Shown here piece by piece: positions 10,213 to 21,924 of a stretch of DNA of 64,000 nt. The notes beneath the pieces are model-generated. The model did no database searches, was not told the origin of the DNA, and worked only from the letters and a program-made list of their open reading frames with translations. A program made the translations under genes and the position numbers. The stretch comes from Meriones unguiculatus (lineage: Eukaryota; Chordata; Mammalia; Rodentia; Muridae), in NCBI RefSeq assembly GCF_030254825.1, contig NC_083365.1:75147754-75211753 (forward strand), given 5' to 3'. The first letter of the stretch is position 1; every line of letters begins with the position of its first letter.

Positions 10213-12645
10213 CAGAGGCCCTCTGTGGTAGGCTCCTGTTCTATTACTTGTTTTCTCCTACTTCCACTGTCCATACCCTTTGTCTTTCTAAGTGAGGATT
10301 GATCATCTTACCCGGGTCCTATTTCTTGTCTATCTTCTTTAGGTGTACAGATTTTAGTATGTTTATCTTATTTTGTAGGTCTGATACCCACTTATAAGTG
10401 AGTATATACCGTGTATGTCTTTCTGCTTCTGGGATACCTCACTCAGGATGATCTTTTCTAGATCCCACCATTTGCCTCCAAATTTCATGATTTCCTTGTT
10501 TTTAATTGCTGAGTAGTATTCCATTGTGTAAAAGTACCACAATTTCTGTATCCATTCCTCTGTTGATGGAGATCTGGGTTGTTTCCAGATTCTGGCTATT
10601 ATGAATAAAGCTGCTATAAACATGGTTGAGCAAATGTCCTTGTTGTGTACTTGAGCATCTTTTGGATATATGCCTAGAAGTGGTATAGTTGGATCTTGAG
10701 GAAGCACTATTCCTAATAGCGCCAGATTGATTTCCAAAGTGGTTCTACCAGTTTAGAATCCTACCAGCAATGGAGGAGGGTTCCCCTTTCTCCACATCCT
10801 CTCCAGCATGTATTGTCACTTGAGTTTTTCATGTTAGCCATTCTGATGAGTGTAAGGTGAAATCTCAGGGTCATTTTGATTTGCTTCTCTCTGATGACTA
10901 AGGACGTTGAGCATTTCTTTTAAGTGTTTCTCTGCTATTTTATATTCCTCTACAGTGAATTCTCTGTAAACTCCATACCCCATTTTTTAGTTGGATTGCT
11001 TGATTTATTGCTTTTTAACTACTTTAGTTCTTTATATATTCTGGATATCAGCCCTCTGTCAGATATAGGGTTGGTAAAGATCCTTTCCCAGTCTGTAGGC
11101 TGTCATTTTGTTCTGATGAGAGTATCTTTTGCTTTACAGAAGCTTTTCAGTTTCATGAGGTCCCATTTATTGATTGTTGCTCTTTGAGCCTGTGCTGTTG
11201 GTGTTCTGTTCAGGAAGTAGTCTCCTATGTCAATGAATTCTAGGTTCTTCCCCACTTTTTCTTCTAATGGATTTAGTGTGTCTGGTTTTATATTGAGGTC
11301 TTTGATCCACTTGGGCTTTAGTTTTGTGCAGAGTGATAAATATGGATCTATTTTCATTTTTCTGCATGTAGACATCCAGTTGGACTAGCACCATTTGTTG
11401 AAGATGCTTTCTTTTTTCCATTGAATAGTTTTGGCTTCTTTGTCAAAAATCAAGTATTCATAGGTGTGTGGGTTTATTTCTGGATCTTCTATTTGGTTCC
11501 ATTGATCCACCTTTCTGCTTCTATGCCAATGCTGTGCAGTTTTTTTACTATTGCTCTGTAGTACAACTTGATATCAGGGATGGAGATACCTCCAGATGCT
11601 TTGTTGTTGTACAGGATCATTTTCGAAATTCTGTTTGTTTGTTTGTTTCTCCATATGAAGTTGAGAATTTTTCTTTAAAGATCTGTAAAGAATTGTGTTG
11701 GTATTTTGATGGGATTTGCACTGAATCTGTTGATTGCTTTTGGCAGAATGATCATTTTTACTATGTTAATCATACTCATCCATGAGCATGGGAGATCTTT
11801 CCATCTTCTGATTTATTCTCCAATTTCTCTCTTCAGAGACTTGAAGTTTTTTTCAAACAGGTCTTTTACTTGCTTGGTTAGAGTCATACCAAAGTGCTTT
11901 ATGTTATTAGTGGCCACTGTGAAGGGTGTTGTTTCCCTGATTTCTTGCTTGGCCCTTTTGTCTTTGGCATACAGGAGGGCTTCTGATTTTTTGAGTTAAT
12001 TTTGTATCCAACCACTTTGGTGAAGGTATTATCAGCTGAAGGAGTTCTCTGGTTGAGTTTTGGGGGTCTCTCATGTATACTATCATATCATCTGCGAATA
12101 GTGAAACTTGGCTGAGACTCATAACCAAACCTTCGGCAGAGGGTAGTGAATCATATGAAAGAAGGGGAGTTAGTATGACCTGGAGAGGACAGGAGCTCCA
12201 CAAGGACCTAATATATCTGGGCACAGGATTCTTTTATGAGACTGTATCTCCAACCAAAGACCATGTATGGATATAACCTAGAACCCCTGCTTGGATGTGG
12301 CCCATGGTAGCTCAGTATCCAAGTGGGTTTCCCTAAGAAGGGGAACAGGGAGTATTTCTGGCATGAACTCAATGGCTGGCTCTTTGACCTACCCCCAGCC
12401 CCCGAGGGAGGAGCAGCCTTGATAGGCCACAGAGGAGGACATTGCAGCCAGTCCTGAAGATAACTGATAAGCTAAGGTCAGATGGAAGGGGAGCAGGACC
12501 TCCCCTATCAATGAACTTGGAAAGGAGCAGGGAGGAAATTAGGGAGGGAGGGTGGGATTAGGAAGGAATGAGGGAGTGGGCTACAGCTGGGATACAAGTT
12601 AATAAACTGTAACTAACATTAAAAAAATAAAAATTTAATTAAAAA
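10213..12645 (-). mobile_element. 5'-inverted (twin-primed) L1 nested in the tail of another L1
   Basis: 10213-12110 is L1 on the minus strand, from the RT catalytic FADD motif (near 12100-12076) down to the start of the 3' UTR. 12111-12645 is L1 on the plus strand, from GCTGAGACTCATAACC to GGGATACAAGTTAATAAACTG and an A-rich tail. Element coordinates meet with a gap of only about 60 bases, the standard result of twin priming, so both parts are one insertion whose sense strand is plus. Frames are broken. Confidence 0.88.
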
Positions 12646-12664
12646 ATAGTAAATTTTGAAACAG

Positions 12665-12865
12665 AGAAAACTAACTCTCTCTCTCCCCAGAATCTATCAA
12701 CTGCTGCCAGCTCTTCAGTTAGGGATGGAGGCACATGCTAGAGCATTAACTGGCTTGATGTGTTAATGCTAGTGCAGGTCTTATGAAGGTAGCAACAGCT
12801 TCGAGTTCCTGAGTGAAACTGTCCTATCATGCCTGTAAGATGCTGTTTTTCTCCAGTGTCATGCA
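12665..12865 (-). mobile_element. Lx-type L1 3' UTR, right half
   Basis: Continues the element cut at 9271: AACTCTCTCTCTCCCCAGAA, ATCTATCAACTGCTGCCAGC, CTCTTCAGTTAGGGATGG. The join with the left half is what shows that 9272-12664 is a later insertion. Confidence 0.6.
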
Positions 12866-13040
12866 GTTTGAGATGGCCTTCTTAGGTAGTCATGGATGAC
12901 CTTAAACTTCTCATTCTCCTGCCTCTGCCTCAGTGCTGAGATTGCAAGCCTGTGCTGCCAGTCTTGGTTCTGTGTGGTGCTGAGGACTGAACTTGGCATG
13001 TTTGTGCTTACCAGGCAGTTGGTCTATCTACATCCTCAGC
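12866..13040 (-). mobile_element. B4 SINE
   Basis: Antisense B1-like part (GATGGCCTTCTTAGGTAGTC, CTGCCTCTGCCTCAGTGCTG) joined to the ID/tRNA-like part (GTGCTGAGGACTGAACTTGG, ACCAGGCAGTTGGTCTATCT), the B4 arrangement. Confidence 0.8.
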
Positions 13041-13044
13041 CTCA

Positions 13045-13238
13045 TTTATTTGTGTTTCCTGTTTATGCATGTGTGTATTTGTGTGAGTACATGTTCGCAT
13101 GCAGTGCAGGTGCCCTCTGAGTCCACAAGGAGGTTCTGGATGCCATAGATCTGAAGACATGGGCAGCTGGGAACTCACCTTGCGTCTTCTATAAAAACAG
13201 AAGCAATGTTAACTGCTAAACCACCTCTTCAGCCTCAC
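13045..13238 (-). mobile_element. B2 SINE
   Basis: Antisense: GTGTGTATTTGTGTGAGTAC tail, GCAGGTGCCCTCTGAGTCC, GCTGGGAACTCACCTTGCG and head AACTGCTAAACCACCTCTTC. A later L1 landed at its head boundary. Confidence 0.82.
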
Positions 13239-13244
13239 TCATTT

Positions 13245-13550
13245 TTTTCTTTTTTTAAATTTATTTATTTTTATTAATTACAGTTTATTCACTTTGTACC
13301 CCCCCATAAGGCCCTCCTTCCTCCCCTCCTAGTCCCATCCTCCCTCCCCCTTCTTCATGCATGCCCCTCCCCAAGTCCACTGATAGGGGAGGTCCTCCTC
13401 TCCTTCCTTCTGAGCTTAGTCTATCAGATCTCATCAGGAGTGGCTGCATTGTCATCTTCTGTGACCTGGTAAGGCTGCTCTCCCCTCAGGGGGAGGTGAT
13501 CAAAGAGCAGGCTGTTCAGATTATGTCAGAGGCAGTCCCTCTTCCCATTA
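13245..13550 (-). mobile_element. Short 5'-truncated L1 3' end with 12-bp target duplication
   Basis: Antisense L1 3' UTR, from the poly(T) tail and TTATTAATTACAGTTTATTC to GGCAGTCCCTCTTCCCATTA. CCTCACTCATTT flanks it at 13233-13244 and 13551-13562, a perfect target-site duplication. Confidence 0.93.
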
Positions 13551-13562
13551 CCTCACTCATTT

Positions 13563-14788
13563 CTTAATGGATACCTATTATGTACACCCAGGATGAGGTT
13601 CAAACCTTTCCAGAGTAAATATAGTTAAAAGTAAGTCTAGCTTCTGCTGTGTCTCCTGTACCCTCACATTTCTCCTGTTTTCAGACACCACTGGAAGGTA
13701 AGAGCAAATGTAGTATGCATTTGGATTTCTTCTTATGAGAACTGCATGTGCAATGTGTTATCATATACTTAAAAAGGAACCTATATGTGTGTTTATTTAA
13801 ACCAATGCTCTGTTATTAGTCTAAGTTCAGGGAGTGTTACCGTGACCAGGTTATTCAGTGCTTGGGACGGAACACAGCGCTCTGTTCACGCTGGCCTAAG
13901 TGAGCCAGATCCCCAGCCATTCAAATAGGCGCTGCTTATCCCAAAGTAACCTTTATAGCTGCTAAAACTCACACTGTAGTTGTAGTGAGATTACATGACA
14001 GTATCATAAAGTTGACCATACAGTCTCGACTTGGGCTGGAGCAGGAACTAAGTCACATGCCACAGTGACACGTTCCAAATATGCCTTCCCAGTATAACAG
14101 ACAGAACCCATCCATGATGCTGTGGGTACAAAGAAAGTCAATGGCCTCAGGCAGCCCCCAATTTCTCCTAAATAATTCCAGCTTACCCAATGTTCTTGCT
14201 ACTGGAAGAGCAAATGAACCAATTTATAAGACATAGAAAATTATGGCACGGTCACCTCTGGAACAGGTGTCAGCCTTGCCAAACAATTTCACTTTTTGAA
14301 GGGACAATAGTAAAGAAAAATATGAAAGGAGAAATTATATTTAAGAAGTCCAGTTGAAAGCCTTTTTAAAAATGAAGCTTGTGTGTCTCATGTTTTATCT
14401 TGGCTTGTAGTGGTGCCCTAGAGTATGAAAATGTTTTAAGAGCCATTTGTTCTTACATGATGGCAAGTCCAAAACATTTTGTCATTGGAATCCTGAGGGC
14501 CAGTTCACCAAAGGGAAAAAAATCCAATAAAAGGAAGATGAGCCTAGGGAAAGGAGAAAGCACAAATTTTTTCTTTCTCTTTTCTTTCCTTCTTCTTCTT
14601 TTTTTATTTTTATTTTTTGATGAAGTTCTTTAACTCTATAAAGGTTGTCTCTCAGCACTACTCCAACTGTCCCCAACTGTCACCTGACAAACTACTCTTG
14701 TCAAGAAAACTACGCCATTCCTCGAAGCTGTAGTCTAGAAAAGACTATAAAACCTTACCCACCCAACAAAAGTCCAGGGGTCTGGACA
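13563..14788. other. Unique sequence, no gene seen
   Basis: About 1.2 kb without recognised repeats apart from a pyrimidine-rich run at 14570-14620. Open frames are under 90 codons and low-complexity. Confidence 0.5.
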
Positions 14789-15118
14789 GGTGCTGGCTAG
14801 TTTTATATCAACTTGACAAAACGTGGAGGTTTTTCAACTTAACGGAGGGAACCTCAAATGTAAAAATGTCTCCTTAAGATCTGATGGATGGGGAGGGCCC
14901 AGCCCATTGAGGGTGGTGCTATTTGTGGGCTGGAGGTCCTGTGCTCTATAAGAAAGTAGGCTCCATGCCTTTACAATTAGCTCCTGCCTTTTTGAGTTTC
15001 TGTCCTGATTCCCTCAGTGATGGACTACATTGGGAGAGTGTAAGACAAATAAACCCTTTCCTCCCCAACTTGCTTTTGGTCATGGTATTTCCTCCCAGCA
15101 ACAGAAACCCTAACTAGG
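14789..15118 (+). mobile_element. Rodent MaLR-like LTR repeat
   Basis: GTGCTGGCTAGTTTTATATC at the start, GGGAGGGCCCAGCCCATTGA in the middle, AATAAACCCTTTCCTCCCCA (poly(A) signal region) and CAACAGAAACCCTAACTAGG at the end. It is the same family as 57837-58190. The class (MaLR versus unclassified RMER type) is from memory. Confidence 0.65.
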
Positions 15119-15277
15119 CCAGGACATATAGGATGTGGATGTAGGTAACTTCTGCTAACCAGACACTTGGTGTTTTGTTTGCCTTTTGTGAGAAAGTTGG
15201 CCTGTGGAGCTCCATGTATATAAATCACTCCCTGGGATGATGTAATTACCTCTGAAAAAAGGAAGGCACTTGGAAAC

Positions 15278-15291
15278 GTGTGTATATATGT

Positions 15292-15323
<32 letters not shown>

Positions 15324-15551
15324 CTGCATGTGTGTGTGTGTGTGTTATGTGTGTGTGTCTGCATGTGTGTGTGCTGTGTGTGTGTGTCTGCATGTGTGTG
15401 TGTGTGTGTCTGCATGTGTGTGTGTGTGTGTGTGGTGTGTGTGTGTGTCAGCATGTGTGTGTCTGCATGTGTGTGTGTGTGTGTGTGTGTGCTGTGTGTG
15501 TATGTCTGCATGTGTGTGTGTGTGTGCTGTGTGTGTGTGTGTGTGTCTGCA

Positions 15552-15582
<31 letters not shown>

Positions 15583-15730
15583 TGTGTGTTGTGTGTGTGT
15601 GTCTGCATGTGTGTGTGTGTCTGCATGTGTGTGTGTGTGTCTGCATGTGTGTGTGTGTGTGTTGTGTGTGTGTCTGCGTGTGTGTGTGTGTGTGTGTTGT
15701 GTGTGTGTGTCTGCATGTGTGTGTGCATGA
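15278..15730. repeat. 450 bp (TG)n microsatellite with regular TCTGCATG interruptions
   Basis: Alternating purine-pyrimidine TG repeat, broken by CTGCATG 11 times plus two near-matches (CAGCATG, CTGCGTG), at 14-50 bp intervals. It directly abuts a B3 SINE on its tail side and probably grew from that tail. All six frames give long Cys-Val or Thr-His pseudo-proteins, which are not genes. Confidence 0.95.
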
Positions 15731-15965
15731 TGCATGGGTATGCTCCTTATGCATGTATGTGTGGAAGCCAGAGATCAATGTCCTGTAGCTTCCTGTATTG
15801 CTCTCCACTTTATTTTCCAACACAGGCCCTTCTGCTAGATCTGGAGCTCATTGTTTCAGCTAGATTATTTGGCCAGCAAGCCCCTGAGATCTTCTGTGTC
15901 TGCTCCACACCTGCCTTCCCAGGCTGCATATGCACCCCACCCCACCTGGCTTTGTGGGGTGCATC
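15731..15965 (-). mobile_element. B3 SINE
   Basis: Antisense B3: GGAAGCCAGAGATCAATGTC, CTGGAGCTCATTGTTTCAGC, TTTGGCCAGCAAGCCCCTGA, CTGCTCCACACCTGCCTTCC. The head is eroded. Confidence 0.75.
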
Positions 15966-16424
15966 ATTCCCAGTTATCCGTCCTCCGATCCTTACACCTG
16001 CTATCATGTACTTCTCACACCGTGTCGTCTCCCCAGGTCAGCAATGGAAATTGAAAAAATATGTTTCTACAGTACGTACTGGTATGACGTTAGTGCCCAG
16101 AGGACACACTGTGGTGATAGACAGTAGATGGGGATATCCTCTTCATTTCTGCACAGCCTGCACTCCGTCTCTGTCCAGGATCCTGAGCTTTCCAGTGACC
16201 TCACAGGCTGAGCATGTGGGCAAATACAAATTAAACTGCACTATATAATGTGTAACAATACACTGTTGGATTTAGAGTGCATTTGAAATATGACAATACA
16301 ATCACAAAATAAAAGCATAGATGAAATAAGTGTATCCCATGTTCTCTGAGTCTCTGGGATAGTGTATGTCCATTAATTCTGTTAGAGTTTAGTGTGTTAA
16401 GGATTTGTATCATAAACACCAGTT
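15966..16424. other. Unique sequence, no gene seen
   Basis: No recognised element or convincing frame. Confidence 0.45.
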
Positions 16425-16610
16425 TTCAGCTAGGCTCTCATGTAGCCCAGGCTGGCTTTAAATTCTGAATACAGCTGAAGATGCTCTTGAACTTCTGATC
16501 CTCATTCTTCTACTTCTCAGATGCTACAAAACAGGTGTGTGGCATCATGCATTGCTTACGCCTTACTGGGGATTGAACTGAGGGGTTTGTGCCTAGTAGG
16601 TGAGCACAGT
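16425..16610 (-). mobile_element. B4 SINE
   Basis: Antisense: CTCATGTAGCCCAGGCTGGC (B1-like), then TACTGGGGATTGAACTGAGG and GTGCCTAGTAGGTGAGCAC (ID-like). Confidence 0.78.
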
Positions 16611-16990
16611 GCAGGAGAATCATCACTATAAACATACGAGTAGAGGAGTAAATCATTTTACTTTGAGTTTCTCAGAAGCAGTTTTCTGGACAAAGTTCTA
16701 CACTCATCTGTTTTATGGGAGTTGGTTCTAGTAAGTACCAGTGGAAGAGAAGAGAAGGGAAGGGAAACCGAAAGGAGTGATACCCATCAATAGAGCCTCA
16801 TTAACTTAGACACCCTCATAGAACCTGCAGCTTCTTCTCGGGAAACACCAGAAACTGAGATAGAATGAAAATACTGGACTCATCTAAAGGGGTAACCTCA
16901 CATCTGTGTTCTCCTTCTCCAGGTTGTAGGAAAACAAGTGACCTTACCCTGGGTACTTCTGGTCCTCCAAGTGTGGCAGTTGAAAATTGG
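16611..16990. other. Unique sequence, no gene seen
   Basis: Contains a short purine run AGAGAAGAGAAGGGAAGGGA near 16746. Nothing else recognised. Confidence 0.45.
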
Positions 16991-16992
16991 GC

Positions 16993-17386
16993 TGTGTGGT
17001 GTCTTGAATAGGAATGGCCCCCTGTAGACTCCTGTGTTTGAATGCTGGGTCTATAGGGAGTGGAATTATTGGGTGTGGTCTTGTTGGAGTGGGTGTGGCC
17101 TCAGTGGAGGAAGTGTGTCACTGTGGAGGCGGGGCTTTGAGGTCTCATATATGCTCAACTACACCCACTGTGGTACATGGTCTCCTTCTGCTGTCTGAGG
17201 ATTAAGGTGTAGAACTCTTGGCTCCGTCTTCCGCACCATGTCTGCCTGCAGGCCACCATGCTTCTTGCCATGATGAGAGTGGACTAAACCTCTGAGCTGT
17301 AAACTAGCACCAATGAAGTGTTTTCCTTTGTAGGAGTTGCTGCAGGCCTGGTGCCTTTTCAGAGCAATAACACCCTAACTAAGGCA
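16993..17386 (+). mobile_element. MT-type MaLR LTR
   Basis: TGTGTGGTGTCTTGAATAGG at the 5' end, GGAGGAAGTGTGTCACTGTG, GCACCATGTCTGCCTGCAGG, TGGACTAAACCTCTGAGCTG and terminal ACACCCTAACTAAGGCA. This matches the layout I know for rodent MT (ERVL-MaLR) LTRs. Confidence 0.75.
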
Positions 17387-19019
17387 GGCTGCAACTTGAG
17401 TAAAAGCCCTGATAGGATACAGAGGAGGAAGACCTTTGCTTTATTTAAAACCAAAGCGAGGACAACACTGTGTATCTTTGCTTTTGGAATTTCCAGCTTT
17501 CAGCTTCTGCTCTGAAGTTAGATTCCGACGAGGTGCCTAGGTCTGTGAACACATCCTAGACATTGGTAGGCACTAACTAGTTGGTAATAGAGCAAGTGGG
17601 TAGAGAGGTAAGTTTCTGGTAACTCAGTCTCACTGCTACGAACAGATTTTATTAACACTGTTTGTTTAGGGGGACATGGCAACATACATTTAAGAAGGTG
17701 TCATCATTGTGACAGACAGTGCTTGCTTATGAAGAGCGCTATTCTGATCCGTCTGATGCTTTGTCTTCTTTTCTCTTTCTAACACAAAAGGCAAGTGAAA
17801 ATTAAAATGGGAACTTCTGGAGGGGGCAGGTAATGAGTATTCTAATTATTAAAGACTCCTTTCAAGCATTCAGATAACACATAGGCTTGAACTGTCTGTC
17901 TTCAAATCCCATTAAGCGCAGAACGACTATGCCTGAAAATGTTATGATGGTGTTTCATGCCAGGGCCCCTCTGTCAGCCCCAACTCAAGGAAGGAGAAAG
18001 TGAACTGTCTCCCTGTTAGGTGGGTGATGCATTTTGGAAATTAACTTCCTCACTTTGATGTAACAATGAGCAGTGTCCCCAAGGCATTGCCTGTAAGATG
18101 AGACTAGGGCAGTCTTCTTGCTTTGCAATGATGTCGGAGAGGGTGTGACTCAGGCCAATGGATGCCTCCTACAAGTGGGGGAATGAGAGGTTTTTCTAGC
18201 TTCCAAAGAATCATGAGGCAGAATAATTATAATATTTTCCTATTAATAGAAATCTATGTGAATTTGGTGGCAGTTACTTGCATATTGAGTGTATTTGTTG
18301 CAGGAACTTTTTTTGCGAACAAAAATGCAGTGTTCAGATTCCACTCAGTTCACCTCACACATGTCATCAGAAAGAATCAGACTTGGACTGATGGACAGCC
18401 AACTCCATGTTTTGCAGTTTTGCTTCAAAACCCAAGGCCAGATCTTCACAGAGCTTGTTTGGATGCAAGCCAATGCCTCCAGGGAGTCGCAGGTAGGAGC
18501 TGGGGCTGGGGGAGATGAGGAGGCTGTGGCCCCCGCACTGGCTGGTCTCCCCCAGCTGCCCCACCTGTGCCCTCATCTCTGGACACTGCACTCGTCCCTC
18601 AGGGCTTGTAACAATGTCTGTGCCGACGTGCAGACAAGCTCTGTCAGACAGCACAGCGCAAACACATGGGCCGCACCAGGAGCTGCCTGCTAAGTGTGAC
18701 AAAGGAGCCCGCAGCATATGGAAAGGAGACGGAATTATCTGTGCTCAGGCTGGGAACTGGGCAGGCTTTTACGGTGAGCTCAGGGCGCAGGGTCCTTGCA
18801 GGCTCCTCTGTGTTCCAGCTGTGAAAAGGCTGGCTGGGGCTGTCTCTCTCTGACGAAAACAGTCCTACTATTGAACAGTGTTTTTCATCTGTGTTTTCGC
18901 TCTTCTATTTTGTCTCTCGGTCTTTACATTGTAGCTCCTTTTCTGCATTCTCCAACAAAATGTGTCTGAGGCAGGTGAACGCGCATACGCAAAGGAATTA
19001 ATGACTCTGTGTGGATTAC
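17387..19019. other. Unique sequence, no gene seen
   Basis: About 1.6 kb. The part at 18480-18700 is GC-richer and has overlapping frames of 112-134 codons on both strands, none with a recognisable domain, so I treat them as chance frames. Confidence 0.5.
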
Positions 19020-19281
19020 TATGTGTACAGGTGAACATATGTGTGTGCTCATACCCACGAAGCCTTGTTGTGTGTGTGTGTGTGTGTGTGCGTGCGCGCG
19101 ACAAGGTCTTTCACTGCCTGAAATCTCACCAATTAGGCTGGTCTGGCTAGCCAGTAAGATCTGGGAATGCAAGTATACAGCAGTACCCCGATGTTTTTGT
19201 TTGTTTGTTTGGGTTGGAGTGATTTAACTCAGACCTTCCTGCTTGCAGAGTAACTTACACACTGAGGAATTGCTCCAGCCT
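19020..19281 (-). mobile_element. B3 SINE with internal TG repeat
   Basis: Antisense: GCGCGCGACAAGGTCTTTCA, ATTAGGCTGGTCTGGCTAGC, ATTTAACTCAGACCTTCCTG, CACTGAGGAATTGCTCCAGC. A TG tract lies at 19068-19092. Confidence 0.72.
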
Positions 19282-20345
19282 GGCTCAACACAATTGAATG
19301 CTCCTTCTGGAAATAAGATAAACGTCAGGGGGGCCATGGAGGGAAGGAACTGGGTGGGAAAGAGGGTGTGGAGGGTCAGGAGGGATCAAGTGTGGGGAGG
19401 ACAAAGGAAGAGAGAAATGGGATTGCTGAGGAAGGGCGTCTCTGGATGAACTAGAAACCTGGAACAATGGAAACTCCCGAGCATCTATGAGGATGACCAT
19501 AGGCAAGATTCCTAGTGGTGGGGAATATGGAACAGGAATCGGCCTCCCCATGTAATGAGGGATACTCCAATGGAGGGGTTGGAATACCCACAAAACCTGA
19601 GAGCCACCATTTGTCCTGCCTACAAGATATGCAGGAATAAAAGTGGAGCAGAAATTGAGGGAATGCCCAACCAATGACTGACCCAACCTGAGACCCACCC
19701 CACGAGAGAGAGCCCCACTCCTGACACTGTCAGTAGCACTCTCCTGTGCTTGCAGACAGGAACCTAGCATAACTGTCTTCTGAGAGGCTTCATGCAGCAG
19801 CTAATGGAAACTTGCAGAGATCACAGCCAAACAATAGGTAGAGCTTGGGGAATCTTATGGAAGAGGGGAAGGAAGAACTGAAGGAGCCAGAAGAGTCAAA
19901 GACACCACACTAATACCTATAGAGTCAACTAATCTGAGCCCATGGGGTCTCACAGAGACTGAACCACCAACCAAAGAGCATGCATGGGATGAATCTAGCC
20001 CCAAGACACATGTGTAACCGATATGCAGTTTGAGCTTCATGTGGGGCCCTAACAACTAGGGGCTGTCTCTGACTCTGTTGCCTGCTGTCTGACCCCTTTC
20101 TCCTAACTGGGCTGCCTTGTCAAAGCTCAATAACAGAAGATGTGGCTAGTCCTACTGCAAACTATATGCCAATGTGGGTTGGCTTCACCTTCACTGAGTA
20201 GAAAGGAAAAGGGGTGTAAGGAGAGGGGAGGTGAGAGGAAGGCACTGGGAGGAGAAGAGGGAGAAAAAGCTGTGATCAGGATGTAAAATAAATAAATAAA
20301 CAAATAAACAAACAAATAAATATATATATATTTAGTTAGTTAGTT
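19282..20345 (+). mobile_element. Lx-type L1 3' UTR
   Basis: Older rodent L1 3' UTR: GAGGGATACTCCAATGGAGG, CAACCAATGACTGACCCAAC, GAGCATGCATGGGATGAATC, CTGTCTCTGACTCTGTTGCC, ending GTGATCAGGATGTAAAATAA and an AAATAAATAAAC tail with AT repeats. Its end differs from the younger L1s of this window. The 161-codon minus frame at 19285-19770 is inside it and not a gene. Confidence 0.85.
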
Positions 20346-20902
20346 ATTTACTTATATATAACAAACATACCAGAAAAAATTTAATGTTCCTTCTTAACTG
20401 TTCTGGTTAGTTGTTTATCTCTCCTTAAGAAAGGTATTCTCCAATCACAGCCATTGCTCTAGGGAGGAATTTTAATGCAAGGAACTGCATTTTTTTTTTA
20501 ATCTCCAGAGATGGTTGAAGGCCTTCCCTCAGTGTTAGCACCCCAGTGATCTTAGAGCACCTGAGGGCTGCAGAAAGGCTCTCCCCCACAGACCCTCTTT
20601 GACTTTTAAAGCAGGTTAGGAGTGATGGAGAGAGGGACTCCTTTCTTAGCATTGTTCAGGCACATAGTAATTAGAGAACTCATGGTTGGGTAAGAATGTC
20701 TAGATTTTTCTGGTTCCAGATTTTTATAACTCAACCATAAACACCACCAGAAGGAGGAAACAAAACTCATGAACTCTAAAATTAAAAAAAAAAAAAAGTT
20801 TATTTTCCTCCTGAATTATCTTCCTAAGGAAGAGTCATGTTGGGATTTAGTATCCTATCAGTTTTTATCAACAATAATGGAACTTAATATTCTTGTTTGG
20901 CA

Positions 20903-20904
<2 letters not shown>
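20346..20904. other. Unique sequence, no gene seen
   Basis: Only an A13 run near 20785 stands out. Confidence 0.45.
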
Positions 20905-20938
<34 letters not shown>

Positions 20939-21265
20939 AGTGTGTGCTGTATGCACATGTACAGGTAGTCTTGCCTAGGAGGTCACAAATGAATTGGAGC
21001 CAAAAGGTGAAGTTGTGGCATCTTCTTATGCTTCTCAGTCTTTTGTTGTTGGCCAGGCTCTCCCACCAAACTAGTACTTGGCCATTTGGATAAGCTGGAC
21101 AGTCGGCCTTGAGGACCTGACTGTTCCCACCCTGCGGCGGCACTGGGGTTATGAACACTTGCTGCTATGCCTGGAGATTTTTACATGGTTTCAAGGCCCC
21201 AAACTCAGGTTCTTCTGCTTATACAACGAGCACTTTCCTTAGCCACTGAGCTGTTGCCTCAGCCC
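20905..21265 (-). mobile_element. TG tract plus diverged B3 SINE
   Basis: TG repeat 20905-20938, then antisense B3: TTTGTTGTTGGCCAGGCTCT, GGCCCCAAACTCAGGTTCTT and head CCACTGAGCTGTTGCCTCAG. Confidence 0.65.
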
Positions 21266-21529
21266 CATTCTTGCCGCCTAGAATTCAAGAGATACTGATC
21301 CACGTTAACTCAAATATAGCATGTACTAGCTGAGAAATAACTCTAAAGTATTATACATAATTAATAATTTTCTAAACCTTCTCCCTTTTGTCTTTTTTTC
21401 TGGTATAACCCAATCTGCTCACACTTGTGGTTTTAACTACTAAATGTTAATGAATTCAAATATTTATCTTCAGAAATGTTCTCTTTTTGAAGCTTTAGAA
21501 TTAAAAAGCCAAATATCTGTTGGCTATTA

Positions 21530-21900
21530 TGGCTTCAGTATCTGCAAGCACTTCAGATTTAGTCCAGCCCGTGCTATTGTGAGAACTGGGAACCTCACAA
21601 GGTGTGAGCCCTGGACAAAGAGCGATAGGCAACTAAGGGGTCCCGAGAGAGGGAGGACTGGTCACTCTCAGGCCCGAGCCCCTAACCGTTCACCCAGTTC
21701 TGTGTGGTCGGCTATGAAGTCATATGCTCACAAGCACATGGAATAGAGTCTGTATGTTGTGTTTATGTATTTATGCATGTATGTATTAATAAAAATTAAA
21801 GAAAAAGAAGCCAAAAACGTGAGGAGGGAGAGGAACATGGAGGGGGCTGGAGGAAAGAAAGGGAAGGAAACACTGATGTAATTCCATTTTAATTTAAAAA
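21530..21900 (+). mobile_element. Lx/L1V-type 3' end
   Basis: GAGAGGGAGGACTGGTCACT, then an A-rich region and the purine block GAGGGAGAGGAACATGGAGG ... AAAGAAAGGGAAGGAAACAC followed by TGATGTAATTCCATTTTAAT. This is the terminus type of old rodent L1s, also present at 44280-44345. Confidence 0.65.
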
Positions 21901-21924
21901 ATGAAAGTGGCTCTGCTCTTCCCA

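Noticed and set aside
15155..16248. Very long Cys-Val or Thr-His open frames, up to 322 codons
   Set aside because: They are translations of the TG microsatellite in different frames; no start context, domain or codon signal.
18289..18853. Cluster of 112-134 codon frames on both strands
   Set aside because: Mutually overlapping in three frames with no domains; expected in GC-richer unique DNA.
19285..19770. 161-codon minus-strand frame
   Set aside because: Inside an Lx L1 3' UTR in antisense; no domain.
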